A DNA stretch of 64,000 bases from Tetrapyrgos nigripes (GCA_013368315.1 JAACJM010000155.1:124001-188000), one strand, 5' to 3'. Shown: positions 32,262 through 44,380, counted from the stretch's first letter. Program-made: numbers and translations. The notes: a model not told the origin generated them from the sequence alone.

Positions 32262-33242
32262 ATGCCTGCAACACTCATCCAACCATCTTCCGTCTCGACA
32301 ACCCTCTACTTCTTCACTCCTCCTCCAGATGGTGCCCGTGCTTTCAACGACATTTCCGGTGTGTCTGGTAGACAACAGAAGAACTGGGAATCAGAGAAGC
32401 ATACCGTTGAGATCGAAAATGTCCGAGGCAACGAAAACTCCGTCTCTCTCAATACAACCGGATTCCAATTCTTCTTGAACGAGCCAACGAAACACAAGGC
32501 TTTTAACAACGACGAGGATATTGAAAAGGAGTATTACCCCGAGAGTGCGGAATTGATTAAGAAATTGACCGGGGCTAGTAGGGTTGTGTTCTTTGATCAC
32601 AGTAAGACTTGTTTCTCGTTTCCTTTCTTCGTCACCAGCTCTGACCACTTGTTTTTGTACCACTTAGCCATCAGACGTCGTGTTGAAGGCGAAACTGGAC
32701 GAGACCCGAAGAAGCGCCAACCAGTTCCTCAAGCACACGTAGACCAAACTCCCTTGGCTGCTCGCAACCGTGTCCTTCGTCACCTTCCCGAGTCCGAGAG
32801 CGCCGAACTCCTCAACAAACGTTTCCAAATTATTAACCTCTGGAGACCCATCGCGCACGCTGCGCTTGACTGGCCTCTCGCATTGTGCGACTATCGCTCG
32901 CTTAACCCAGAGAAGGATTTGGCGCCTATTGATTTGAGATATGCGGATAGAGTAGGAGAGACGTATGGGGTGGTTATAATCCTGGGCAGAAGTGGAAGTA
33001 TTTGAGGGGTATGACCCCGGATGATATTGTTTTGATTAAGTGGTGAGTCGAATTCCTTTTGGTGTCTGCTTTCTTGAAGGTACGGTACAATGTACTGATT
33101 GGTTTTGTGGTGCAGTCATGACTCTAGAGAAGATGTCGCTAGACTGACCCCGCATACCGCGTTTGAGGATCCCACTACGCCTCCAGACGCTTTGCCTAGG
33201 GAGTCTATTGAGCTTAGGTCTCTGGTTTTCTATGATGAGTAG
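32262..33242 (+). pseudogene. AsaB/GA4-desaturase-like oxygenase, copy 1, frameshifted
   Basis: Homolog of the fungal AsaB hydroxylase / gibberellin-4-desaturase / CmcJ-like family in specialised metabolism. The start is MPATLIQPSSVSTTLYFFTP. An intron at 32602-32667 (66 bp) joins FFDH to TIRRRV. The motifs HVDQTPLAARNRVLRHLPES and RFQIINLWRPI are present. Against copy 2, one base is missing near 32972-32975 (GGG-GTG-GT before TATAATCC), so the frame ends at TGA 33003-33005. The rest stays readable in the other frame (KYLRGMTPDDIVLIKW, then HDSREDVARLTPHTAFEDP and SLVFYDE, stop 33240-33242). The truncated form lacks the last 75 or so residues. A sequence error is the alternative. Confidence 0.75.
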
Positions 33243-33808
33243 ATGGAAGGCGAATAAAGGGTTCAGGAATTCCGTGTATGCAAGAGAAATATGCTCGTAT
33301 GATGTATCTTTGTAACACAAAATTCTAAATCGTCGAATACAATTCGAGTTCACTGGAAAGCAGCTTTTTACACGTACTACGCTGGTATCCCGACGACTTA
33401 TGAGATACTTATGCTTCACAAATTTGAACTTGAAGAACCGAAAAACCGACAACTTGTCACCCATCTTCACCGAAGCTACCGAAGGGAATAGCCTCCTCCT
33501 ACCCAGAACCACTTCTAACTCTACCCCGGCGAACGCCAAAACACACTCTCTGTGGCACTATTCCGTGTCTCAACAAGAAACATGCTTATCGTTTTCCACT
33601 TATCTAAAAACAAGATAAATACATACATATTAAAGCCATCAAGTTGGAAAGCAGGCTGTAGACTTTAAGTTATCATAATGATTACGCGCACTTCGCTCTT
33701 AAAAAATAATCTTCACCCTATACCCCATTGAACGCCCGTCCTCAAGCTCAGAATCCAATTGCTCCAGATCCACCCCCAACAAAGTCGTCAATATTGACGG
33801 GCCGAAGG

Positions 33809-36083
33809 TCAGCACCATGACTTCCTCTTCGCCACCTCAAGCATACCATCCGCATCCCCTGATCGTGGTACAATGTTGCATCGGAATGGAGCAGGATGAC
33901 TGTGTGCACGCCGCATATTAGTGAGTTCAGAAATTGAAGTGTTAGTAAAAAGTGATGACTTACACCACTACGCCCTTATCTACATACTCCGTCGGCGAAG
34001 GAACAATTTCGGCTCCTGTTTCATCGTATGCAGGTTCGATACTCGCAGCCCAAAGCAGCGACGCGATGTCGATGAACAACGATTGGTTAGCAAAATTGAG
34101 CCCAACGCAAATTCTAAACCGCACAACATGAGTATACAAGACATCTAAGCTACAGACACTGGACTTACCGTCGACCAAATCCAAAAGAAACATGTCCCAG
34201 ATTACGAGTGTCTGCTGGAATAGCATGGACAGCACCTGTCTCATCCAGGAATCTCTCAGGACGGAATTCATCATGATCAGGGAAGATAGTCGGGTCGTGG
34301 TTCATTGCCCAGATGTTTGCGACGACCAAGCTACCTTTAGGAATAAAGTGCCCTTCGTAAAAGTCATCCTAGGGTCTTTCGGTATAAATATCTATCCCTG
34401 CGAACGTCAAGTGCAAATACACGTACCTTCATTACTCTCCTCGGCACTAAGGGTGCTACAGGTCTCCATCTCAAGACTTCCTTAACAATGGCCTGAATGT
34501 ATGGAAGGTGATCCCTATCTTCAAATGTCGGAAGCCTGTCGCGTCCCACAACGGCATCAATTTCTGCTTGGGCCTTCTTCATGACATTGGGGTATAATCG
34601 CATAGCCAGCATAAAAACACTGAGTACTGACGCGGTCTGGAATGGGTCTCAGCAAAAAAGAAAAATACAGTCGCATGACGTTCTGACTAACAGTTTCAGA
34701 ACCAGCTAAACTACACACAAGAGACGATTAGTGATATCCGCGGATCATCTTTCACTGGTAGTGAAACACATACACCATTGTACCTGCCAACCAGCCAGCC
34801 TCTACCGTACTGAGCTGGCTTGATATTCGCTCAAGGAGCCCTGCAACGAAAGTTGCTTTTGCTTGTCCGGCATTCTGTTGAGAACGTTGACTCAGTAGTA
34901 TGACCACGCCTACTGTAACAGAGAATGAGGATCCACGAACCACTTTGCTTTGAACGTCATCCAGAAATCCTTGAAACATGGCCGTATCTTTTCGGTACCA
35001 TTCATTCCCTTCCTTCTTCCACGGTGCCAAAGCCTCAGGCAGATATTTCATAATCGGGAAGAATTCGACGAGGAACGAACCTGGCTGAGCCGCGCGGGTA
35101 AGTCGGTGGGCGCAATCCTAGTCAGAAAGCACATCAGTTCAGGCAAGGAAAACCCTGTCACTGTAGACTTTACATACATTGACTTGCGCAACCAGTGGGT
35201 CATCTTTGGATTTAATGGATTCCATACCATAAACAGCTGTTAAAACCGTAGATACAGTTGATCTAAAACACCATTTCAGCAAATACTTGAGCGAGCTGAT
35301 GCATGAAAAGGTAGGCTACCTGTTCAGATGATCAAACCATGAATTGGGATCCTTAAGCATGTTACCGACCAGAACAGCGGCTTCCTTCTCTTGTAAAGGC
35401 TGATAAACTTCTGAAGCACGAATGTTGAACCCTTCATGCGCTCCCTTTCTCAATTTGCGCCATCTGTAACGTAGCATTCAGTGCTAGTTAGCCCGATTTG
35501 ACGTGTACATAGATCTAGGAACATCGCCACTCACAGATTTCCGTATCCACAGAAAAACATCATCATGTTTCCAGCAAGAATTTCCAGAGCCATTATGAAC
35601 CTGCAAGTAGACTGTCAATAAGAGCCGAAGTTGGACAACACCAGTGAAATCTGACCGAGGACGATCACTGTATATCGTCGAGCGGCGGTCTATACCCAAT
35701 CCATGAATATTAATCAGAGCAGAAGCCTGCAACGAAACGCACCTAATAAATCTGCAGCCACTTTATGCGAATTCAGAACAATCATCGTTTGTCCAGCAAG
35801 GTTGAGCGAGAAGATGGGACCTAAGTACAATGAGGATGAGTGGTGGATTGTTTTGCAATTTAAAGGTCATACCAAACTCCTCCCTCCATTCCGCAAAACG
35901 GAGGAATTGCAGGGTCTGTGGTTGCTGAAAGATATTTCCCAGGACGGGAAGACCTTTGGGTCCAGGAGGAAGGTTACGCTTCGGCTTGTAGAAGATGCGG
36001 ACAGCCAGAGTCACTAAGACAATGAGGGCAAGGGTATTCCAAGGATCAAAATGCGATGATACCATGTAGAAGTGGAATGGCAT
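33809..36083 (-). CDS. Cytochrome P450, copy 1
   Basis: Haem monooxygenase of the microsomal class II type. About 13 exons join in frame. N-terminal membrane anchor ([15 protein letters not shown]) and the hinge [12 protein letters not shown]. Helix C has WRKLR. Helix I is AGSETT, split by an intron. EVLRWRP is the ExxR motif, EFRPERF follows, and the haem site FGFGRRICVG is split by an intron with Cys present. It ends EVAKRKSWC, stop 33809-33811. Compared with copies 2 and 3 it lacks the Gly of PLG(V/L)PRR after ExxR: it reads APLVPRRV, an in-frame 3-bp loss. It faces oxygenase copy 1 tail to tail. The substrate is unknown; the many O-methylsterigmatocystin-oxidoreductase-like annotations in mushrooms are a guess at best. 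Confidence 0.85.
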
Positions 36084-36345
36084 AGGTGGAAGAAAAGTGG
36101 GCTTGCCCTAAAGGAAACGAGGTTCAAGGCGCCCGTTTGGTACTCGTCCTCGCAAATTCTATGCCTTAAATAAGTAGGCAGTGTGTATGTAAATTGCGTG
36201 TGTCAGGAGGAAGCTTCAACCTAGGTGAATTTCAATGAAGACGGTCCGACTTCTTGAACTATGTAGGTCTGATGAGAATCCGCGGGTTATACTAGTATTT
36301 CAAGACGCCACAGATGGACTGTATCGAGGTGCTTTTTAACAATTT
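36084..36345. other. P450 upstream region, duplicated
   Basis: Resembles the regions upstream of P450 copies 2 (about 44400-44630) and 3 (about 48880-49100), with shared words GTAGGTCTGATGA and TATTTCAAGACGCC. The match stops near 36312 and resumes near 37229 with CAATCACAAGGAGCTGCAG, so about 915 bp have been inserted here. Confidence 0.6.
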
Positions 36346-36678
36346 ATCAGGAAAAGGGTCTATTTGCTGGTGGCTTGTGCTGCTTTTCCGCTTGCCGCGA
36401 CGATTTTGGGGTTTTTTCAGTGCGTCCACTACACTCAAGAGGCCACATTAGTACTTCAATACAGTTACTAACAACATAAAAAACATGTTCCGAAGTGAGA
36501 GAGCGAAAAAAAAACCTAACCTACAAAGCGCTGTGCCTTGTAGAAATTTTGGCACTGGCAGGAAAATAGATGTGGCCGGTTGCTGGCGGCTTGCCGAGCT
36601 TGTGAAGCTTGCTCTGCCAAAAATTTGGCGGTACAAGTGCTCACAAGCGGCCGCAAGCAATTGGACCCTTTTCCTGAT
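36346..36678. mobile_element. Inverted-repeat element (MITE-like)
   Basis: The left end ATCAGGAAAAGGGTC and the right end GACCCTTTTCCTGAT are perfect inverse copies. Similarity goes on inward (TTTGCTGGTGGCTTGTG against TTGCTTGCGGCCGCTTGTG). 333 bp, no coding capacity, target duplication not evident. Confidence 0.55.
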
Positions 36679-36764
36679 GAAGAATTGATCCACGTTTCTT
36701 CGCCATACGCCACAGGCCGTTGACCATGGTACTTGTGTTCAATCTCCCAATTCTCCATTAAGGA

Positions 36765-36962
36765 TTGGTGCTACAGCCTACTACGAATTGTGAGAAACGA
36801 TTTCAGTCATTGACGCACCTTCCAGCGCAATACGGGTATAAGCTCGAGGATATTGTCATGCTGACGGACGATCAGCAAGCCTCAGCATCGTCGACTCCAC
36901 CGAAAACCAAGAGGGAGAAGGTTGACGTAAAGCAGGAGAACATCTTCAGTGTCTCTAGATAG
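36765..36962 (+). pseudogene. Metacaspase-like fragment
   Basis: Short open frame containing AQYGYKLEDIVMLTDDQ, the block after the first beta strand of metacaspases (usual form YGYKxEDIVxLTDD). The following catalytic His and Cys blocks are absent; the frame continues with STPPKTKREKVDVKQE and stops. Regarded as a captured gene fragment within the 915-bp insertion. Confidence 0.4.
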
Positions 36963-37228
36963 TTTCTGACACTATTTTTCTTCTAGTATGGCATGGATCT
37001 AGCAGGCAGCGAAATTGAGACCCACAAACAGATCAAACTGCGTATAACCTGAGTCAACAAGTATAAATGGCAGAGGTCTAAAACTGTTACCGGCAACTTC
37101 AACGTGGATATGGTATTCCTCGGTCGGAGGAGCTTTCGCAATGGGCGCTGTCGGAGGTAGTATATGATATAGCATAAAAGGTGCAAGGATTCACCTAGGG
37201 TGAGTTTTCTCTGTCGTATCCAGCACCC

Positions 37229-37900
37229 AATCACAAGGAGCTGCAGGGTATATGTGTCTTCATTGTCCGATACCGCTCTTTCTAAATCAAGGAGGAGGAG
37301 TATATTACCCGGGCTGGGACCAAGTACTGATACGCCGGGGTCCGGGAGGCATCCAGATGTAACTACAGTATGTAATGTACATCTTCGTCCCATCCTGTAT
37401 CATCCGAGCTTCTGAGATATGTCTGTCGAAATACAGATGAGGAGTAACCTTTGCACGTTTCGTATCATATCTTGACCTATGGTTCGTCGCAGTTGCAACA
37501 CTTGATAAGACCTGAGGATTGGACTCTGGAGAAGGGCGAGGGCGCTAACAACCGAGCACGTGAGATGCCGAAGGGTTTAGTCCAGGGATCTGGGAGCTTC
37601 CACTGCAGATTGAGATTCAGACGTTGGCAGACGCCCAAGATCGCGACGAGTAAGCCTTGCTTGAGTTCAGTATATACAGCCAGGGACCCATAGCGCTCAA
37701 AGGATCGGCGGAGGAACGTGAGAGATACAGTCGGATGGTAGAGCCAAGTCTGAGCTTGTTGAGAAAAGTCATGATCATTCCTTGTCTGACGGAAGTTATC
37801 CTTGTTTCACCCTCGGGTAATCTGTTCGTCAGACACAGCATGTCTTGCAGCTCGTATTGAGGACTTGAAGGAGGCGTGTCAAGGTTGAAAGTAGGAGTAG
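37229..37900 (-). pseudogene. Unit remnant with MYND-like fragment
   Basis: 37229-37480 resumes the P450-upstream repeat (compare 44630-44780: CACAAGGAGCTGCAG, GATATGTCTGTCGAAAT). On the reverse strand near 37600-37670 the reading GLLVAILGVCQRLNLNL matches GLLVAMLDICQYLKLEA of the MYND copy at 50.2-51.9 kb. No intact gene. Confidence 0.5.
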
Positions 37901-39084
37901 GAGGAGGGTTGAAGAATTACAAGATGTCATGGTAGTTACGGGTGAGAAAGGCGTGGACCAAACCTTTTCTTTTGACTCAGACCTCATGTCATTGTCAAGG
38001 CGCTGTGACCTCAGGCTCTAGCGACGACGGCTATCTGAGCTATCAGTGATATTCAACAATCTCAACTCTGCTCTAAGTATATAAACCTTGTGCCGGTCTA
38101 GGACTTGTTCCAGTCAAGACGTCTCGGTTCTGTTTCTTTTGCTATTACGACCGACGCATATACTGGTCTCCTTCAAGGCTTTAAACTGTCCCAAAAGTGG
38201 AGCTAGCGACTGTGCTAGCATAGAGCGGTAGCAGTTAGTTTTGTAGGAAGAGAAGGGAAGCTGTAGTTCTTTGGGAGCACCTGGTGAGTTTTCAAGTTCG
38301 ACAGCACATCCTAGGCTCATATTCATCCGACACTGGCAGGACTAAGCAGGGATCATGGCACTGGACTGTGTGTATACTATCTTGACTCTTCGCTTCCCCT
38401 GTCGTTTGAAACTTGAAGCACTAGCAACGAGACCATTTCGTTGGAGCAGGGAGGCCAGACGAGAAGTCGTAGTGTATTAAGCATTAATACGCCGGAATTC
38501 GGGAGGGATATCATCTGTACTTGGAATGTGCAGGGACATTTAGGTGAGTCCTTGAAGATCTTGTCTTTTTGTCTCTGCTAACGGATTCGAATACGTCCCA
38601 GGCTGCAACACGAGAAGTAGATAGGACTACGGATACACGAAGCTGAAATAACAGTGAACGTCTTCTTCCAGTCCTAACTACCTACTTCAAATTTTATGTC
38701 CTTTCATTACCACTTTCCAGATCAGTTTGCGTTGTATCTTGCCTTGAAGTCATTCTTCAACAATTTCTACAGGAAAACTGTTGCACTTATACGTCGTGGG
38801 CTCTGACTTGGTTGACCGGGACCCCTCACTCTCCTCTCGTCGGAACAATTTAGGATGATCTAAGAGGAGAATTGGGAAAATAGTACATCCCCTTGGCCTT
38901 GGCCTTGCCGGCGTCGACGTCATGCGTTGTAAGGGGAATTCCTTGTACTTATGCTCAGGACTTATGCTCGTGTATCACCTATGTAATAAAACTACCTATC
39001 AATCATGTGCAGTACAAGCTCAGCTGACAGTGGAAAGCATCCAACTACCACCAGCAACTCTCGTCGCTGCACATGCGCTTCAGG
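37901..39084. other. Intergenic, no gene seen
   Basis: No frame with recognisable motifs and no clear repeat. It separates two amplified units. Confidence 0.5.
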
Positions 39085-39245
39085 GCCCCACTACGCCTCC
39101 AGATGCTTTGCCCAAGAGTCCATTGAGGTTAGGGCCTTGGTTTTCTATGGCAGTGGATCGAGAGCGGATTAGTTGTGGCACTGTTCCGTGTCTCAAGAAG
39201 AAACATGCTTGTCGTTTTCCATTTATCTAAGAACAAGATACATAT
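39085..39245 (+). pseudogene. Oxygenase 3' remnant, copy 3
   Basis: Nearly identical to the last exon and 3' flank of oxygenase copy 2 (41860-42010): CCCACTACGCCTCCAGATGC, then GAGGTTAGGGCCTTGG and GCGGATTAGTTGTGGCACT. Only the terminal PTTPPDALP...LVFY region remains, with an indel. Confidence 0.7.
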
Positions 39246-39351
39246 ATATTTAAGGCCAGTTGGAAAGTAGGTTGTAGACTTTGCATAGTCATTATAATCA
39301 TTACGCGCACTTCGCTCAAAAAAAAAGGGTCAGACATTGACGGGCCGAAGG

Positions 39352-39764
39352 TCAGCACCATAACTTCCTCTTCGCCCCCTCAAGCATGCTATCCACATCC
39401 TCTGATCATGGTACAATGTTGCATCGGAACGGAGCGGGATGACTGTGAGCATGCCGCATATTAGTAAGGTCAGAAATTGAAGTGTTAGTAAAAAGTGACG
39501 ACTTACACCACTACGCCCTCGTCCACATACTCCGTCGGCGAAGGAACAATTTCGGCTCCTGTTTCATCGTATGCAGGTTCGATACTCGCAGCCCAAAGCA
39601 GCGACGCGATGTCGATGAATAACGATTGGTTAGCAAGATTGAGCCCAACACAAACTCTGAACCGTACAACATGAGCATACAAGACATCCAAGCTACAGAA
39701 ACTGGACACACCGTCGACCAAATCCAAAAGAAACATGTCCTTGATTACGAGTATCTGCTGGAAT
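39352..39764 (-). pseudogene. P450 3' remnant, copy 4
   Basis: Matches the last two to three exons of the P450 copies: haem-site exon ([20 protein letters not shown]), SPTEYVDEGVV and the final exon with stop at 39352-39354. Homology ends at 39764 in the exon before the haem Cys, where a GGAT-rich element begins. It is tail to tail with the oxygenase remnant at 39085, the same order as the full units. Confidence 0.75.
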
Positions 39765-40345
39765 CCCAATCCGCATCCAGCAGATGGCATCCAACAATCG
39801 CCGGATAATCCGACGGATTGTTTGCCGAGAGTGCTGGCACTTTAGTCTCTCGTAGACAGACTATATGACGATCTACTAGGTAGATGTATAGGTAACTTGT
39901 TGTATGACCTCTATCCCTCCGTTAAAAACTCTAAAGTGGGTTTTTTCATTATTTCTTTCAATTCTTTGAGGTGCGTGCATAACTGACTCAAACATCCAAA
40001 GTAATCACTATCTCTCACTTTCTTGGGGAGTATCCGCATGTCAGTGCTTGAGTTCCCACGCCTCCGAAGGACTATCCAGAAGAATCTAAAATGTATTTTT
40101 TGTGGCGCTACTACATCTACTGACTATATAGGTGCTCAGAAATGTCTGAGAAGACCCAACTACGCCCTCATTTCTTCAACTGCTTGAGCCTACAGTCCAC
40201 TTCCCACAACCCACCCCATCCGAGGATGATCGTCGGATTGCCGGATGGCATCTGTCGGTTGGAGCGCACCCAAACTGCCATCCCCATCCGAAATCCGACT
40301 CTCCATCGGCGGATGATCGCCGGATAATCCGATCCGGTAGGAGCC
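39765..40345. mobile_element. GGAT-rich repeat element, MITE-like
   Basis: Ends are rich in ATCCG/CGGAT motifs: the left has AATCGCCGGATAATCCGA and the right has GATCGCCGGATAATCCGA, plus inverted copies near 40215-40250. It starts exactly at the P450 breakpoint. Borders on the right are approximate, and the class is unknown (hAT-like is possible). Confidence 0.45.
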
Positions 40346-40414
40346 CTAGCAAACTGCAGCCCTGGAATAGCTTGGAACGACTCATGGTGTCCGAGTAGAG
40401 AAGGTACGATGAAG

Positions 40415-40587
40415 CATCACCAAAAAGTCCTCAACGATATAAAGGTGGGCAGGGCATGACCACAGCCCATAGCAATGACAGGATGGTTATGTAGCCGTGA
40501 CAAGGACGTGATAACGTGTTGTGGGCTGTGGTCATGCCCCGTACAACTGTTATACCAAGGTATATCGTTGAGGACGTTTTGGTGATG
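40415..40587. mobile_element. 173-bp inverted-repeat element
   Basis: The left end CATCACCAAAAAGTCCTCAA and the right end (read inward) CATCACCAAAACGTCCTCAA differ by A against C. Both continue with CGATATA, and an inner inverted pair GGGCATGACCACAGCCC / GGGCTGTGGTCATGCCC follows, so the RNA or single strand would form a long hairpin. No coding capacity. Confidence 0.6.
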
Positions 40588-40952
40588 GCCTCAATAGGGA
40601 TCGACAGGACCGCCAGAATCGAGTCTGCATGCCTACCCTAGTCCTGAACCCTAATTCCCGATATCGGAAAATGACAAACCAAGGGGTCTCAAGATATTCA
40701 AATATTGCAATGGATTCAAGCAGTCCTCCTCCAATGACCTCCTTGCCCCGCAGCAGTGATGGCTCTCAAGTGAGTGACAATCATCTTTCCCAAAGTTTCT
40801 CGCTGATAAACCACCAGTCTTGCTTGCTCAGCTAGCTTAGTGATCTCTAGTCGAGCTCCAGACTATGGCGACTCTATTGAAAGCTGAACTCATAAATTTA
40901 CAGGAGACTCCACAGTCCAAAAACTTCATCTATATCTCGTTGAAATAACATC

Positions 40953-41946
40953 ATGCCAGCAACACTCATCCAACCCTCTTTCGTCTCGGCAGCCCTCAAT
41001 TTCTTTGCTCCTCCTCTAGATGGTTCTCGTCCCTTTGTGGATTTTACTGGACCTGTCCCAAAGCCAAATCATCCACGCGAAACGCACGTCGTTCAGATTG
41101 AGAATCTGCGCGGTAACGAGGCCTCTGTTTCACTCGATACGGCTGGATTCCAGTTCTATAGCGAACCGGCGAAGCACAAGTCTTTCAAGAACGATGAAGA
41201 AATAAAGAGAGAATATTATCCAGAAAGTACCGAGCTGATCAAGCGCTTGACTGGGGCTAGTAAGGTTCTTCTGTTTGATAACAGTGAGTGAAGTCCAATT
41301 CTGCCCAACAGACCTCGTTTAAAAACTGACTTTCTCCTTCATCTGTGTTACTAGCCATTAGACGTCGTCGACTGGGTAATTCAGACGCAGACCCCTCCAA
41401 CAGAGAGCCTGAACCATTTGTTCATGGAGACCAAACCGCCAAAGCTGCTCGTAATCGTGTCCTCCGTCACCTTCCCGAGAACGAAAGCAGTGAGCTTCTG
41501 GAACACCGTTTCCAAATCATCAATCTCTGGAGACCCATCTCGCACCCTGCCTACGATTGGCCTCTTGCCTTGGCCGATTACCGCTCGGTTGATCCAGAGA
41601 AAGGTCTAACGCCAGTATCCTTCGTTTACCCCGGTAAAGAGGAGAACGATGGGAGAGAGGCGATGGGAGTCAGCTATAGTCCAGAGCTGAAGTTCAAGTA
41701 TCTGAAGGGTATGACCCCAGATGAGATCGTCCTGCTCAAATGGTGAGTCCTCAGTCCGACATAGTTCAGTCGCCGAGTAATACACTGAAAATTTGAAATA
41801 GCTATGACTCTAACGACGATGGAAGTGTTGCGATTATGACCCCACACACCGCTTTCCAGGACCCCACTACGCCTCCAGATGCTTTGCCCAGGGAGTCCAT
41901 TGAGGTTAGGGCCTTGGTTTTCTATGATGGGTCGATAGTGGATTAG
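40953..41946 (+). CDS. AsaB/GA4-desaturase-like oxygenase, copy 2
   Basis: Three exons (40953-41283, 41355-41742, 41802-41946) giving 287 residues. The start is MPATLIQPSFVSAALNFFAP. Family motifs: LLFDNTIRRRR across intron 1, VHGDQT (HxD, where copy 1 has HVDQT), AARNRVLRHLPENESSELLE, RFQIINLWRPISHP, YDWPLALADYRSVDPE, KGMTPDEIVLLKW, and C-terminal HTAFQDPTTPPDALPRESIE. The family includes AsaB of Aspergillus aspergillic acid clusters and Fusarium GA4 desaturase; the reaction here (hydroxylation or desaturation) is not known. It is convergent with P450 copy 2, 187 bp apart, suggesting the two are inherited as a pair. Confidence 0.85.
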
Positions 41947-42132
41947 TTGTGGCACTATTCCATGTCTCAAGAAGATACATGCTTGTCGTTTTCCGTTTAT
42001 CTAAAAACAAGATACATACATATATATTTAAGGCCATTGGAAAGTAGGTTGTACTTATCATATAGTCATTATAATCATTGCGCGCACTTCGCTCAAAAAA
42101 AAAGTCGTCAGATATTGACGAGCCGAAGGTCA

Positions 42133-44380
42133 TCACCATAACTTCCTCTTCGCCACCTCAAGCATGCCATCCACATTCTCTGATCGTGGTACAATGTTGC
42201 ATCGGAACGGAGCGGGATGACTGTGTGCACGCCGCATATTAGTAAGTTCAGACATTGAAAAAGTAGCGACTTACACCACTACGCCCTCGTCTACATGCTC
42301 CGTCGGCGAAGGAACGATTTCGGTCCCTGTTTCATCGTATGCAGGTTCGATACTCGCAGCCCAAAGCAGCGACGCAATGTCAATAAATAACGATTGGTTA
42401 GCAAAATTGAGCCCGATGCAAATTCTGAACCGCACAACATGAGTATGCAAGGCATCCAAGCTACAGAAACTGGACATACCGTCGACCGAATCCAAAAGAA
42501 ACATGTCCTTGATTACGAGTATCTGCTGGAACGACATTGATAGTACCTGTCTCATCCAGGAATCTCTCAGGACGGAATTCATCATGATCAGGGAAGATAG
42601 TCGGGTCGTGGTTCATTGCCCAGATGTTTCCGAGGACCAAGCTACCTTTAGGAATGAAGTAACCTTCGTAAAGGTCATCCTAGGGTCTGTTGGTATAGGG
42701 TATTCCTACGAAGGCCAAGTGTAAATCTACGTACCTTCATTACTCTCCTGGGCAGTCCTAGAGGTGCTGGAGGTCTCCATCTCAAGACCTCCTTAACAAT
42801 GGCCTGGATGTATGGAAGGTGATCCCTATCTTCAAATGTTGGAAGCCTGTCTCGTCCCACTACGGCATCAATTTCTGCTTGAGCTTTCTTCATGACGCTG
42901 GGGTATAATCGCATAGCGAGGATGAAAACGGTGAGTGTTGACGCGGTCTAAAATGAGTCTTGGCTAAGAAAAACTCGGTGGAATATGAAGAATTGATGGC
43001 TGACAGTTTCAAAACCAGCTCCACTACAACACCAGAGATGATTAATGAGATCAGCGGGTCAGCTTTCACTGGCAGCGAAGCACATACAACATTATACCTG
43101 CCAACCAACTAGCCTCTATCGGACCGAGCTGGCCTGAGTTTCGCTCAAGGAGCCCTGCAGCGAAAGTTGCTTTTGCTTGTCCGGCATTCTGTTCAGAACA
43201 TCAACTCGGTTACGTTTACACTGATTGTAACAGGGAATGAGGATCCACGAACCACTTTGCGTTGAGCGTCATCCAGAAATCCTTGGAACATGGCTGTATC
43301 CTTTCGGTACCATTCATTGCCTTCTTTCTTCCATGGTGCCAAAGCCTCAGGCAAATATTTCATGATTGGCAAGAATTCGACGAGGAATGCACCTGGTTGA
43401 GACGCGCGGGTAAGTCGGTGGACAAAATCCTGGTTAGAAAAGACATCAGTTCGGGCGAGGAAAACCCTGTCACTGTAGACCTTACATACATTGATTCTCG
43501 CAACCAATGGGTCATCTTTGGATTTAATGGATTCCATACCATAAACAGCTGTTAAAATCGTAGATGCAGCTGATCTAAGACACTATTCAACAAACACTTG
43601 GTTGGACTGATGACTGAATGGTACCTCTTCAGATGATCAACCCATGAATTGGGATCCTTAAGCACGTTATCAACCAGAACGGCGGCTTCCTTCTCTTGTA
43701 AAGGCTGATAGGCTTCTGAAGCGCGAATATTGAACCCTTCGTGCGCTGCCTTTCTCATTTTTCGCCATCTGTAGTATTTAGCGTTAGTTTAGCCCGATTT
43801 GACGCGTAGATCCAGAAACATTACTACTCACAGTTCTCCGTATCCACTGAGAGAAAACAACATATTTCCAGCAAGAATTTCCAGAGCCATTATGAGCCTG
43901 CAAGTAGACTGTCAATAAGAGCCGATTGGACATGACACCAATGAAATCTGACCGAGGACGATCACTGTATATTGTCGAACGGCGGTCTATACCCAATCCA
44001 TGAATATTAACCAGAGCGAAAGCTCACAACGAAACGCACCTAATAAATCTGCAGCTACTTTATGCGAATTCAGAACAATCATCGTTTGTCCAGCAAGATT
44101 GAGTGAGAAGATGGGACCTAAGTACAAGGAAGATGAGTGGTAGATTACTTTGCAATTTAAAAGTCATACCAAACTCTTCCCTCCATTCCGCAAAACGAAG
44201 GAATTGCAGAGCCTGTGGTAGCTGAAAGACATTTCCCAGGACAGGAAGACCTTTGGGTCCAGGAGGAAGGTTACGCTTCGGCTTGTAGAAGATGCGGACA
44301 GCCAGAGTCACTAAGACAACAAGGGCAAGGGTTTTCCAAGGGCCAAAATACAAGGATACCATGTCGAAGTGGAATGGCAC
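42133..44380 (-). CDS. Cytochrome P450, copy 2
   Basis: Same exon structure as copy 1. The start is [20 protein letters not shown]; the hinge [12 protein letters not shown] and helix C WRKMR are present. Helix I reads AGFET, the K helix [17 protein letters not shown], then EFRPERF, and the haem site FGFGRR joined to [13 protein letters not shown]. It ends EVAKRKLW, stop 42133-42135. All splice joins checked by eye keep the frame, so it is probably functional. It forms the only fully readable oxygenase-P450 pair in the window. Confidence 0.87.
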
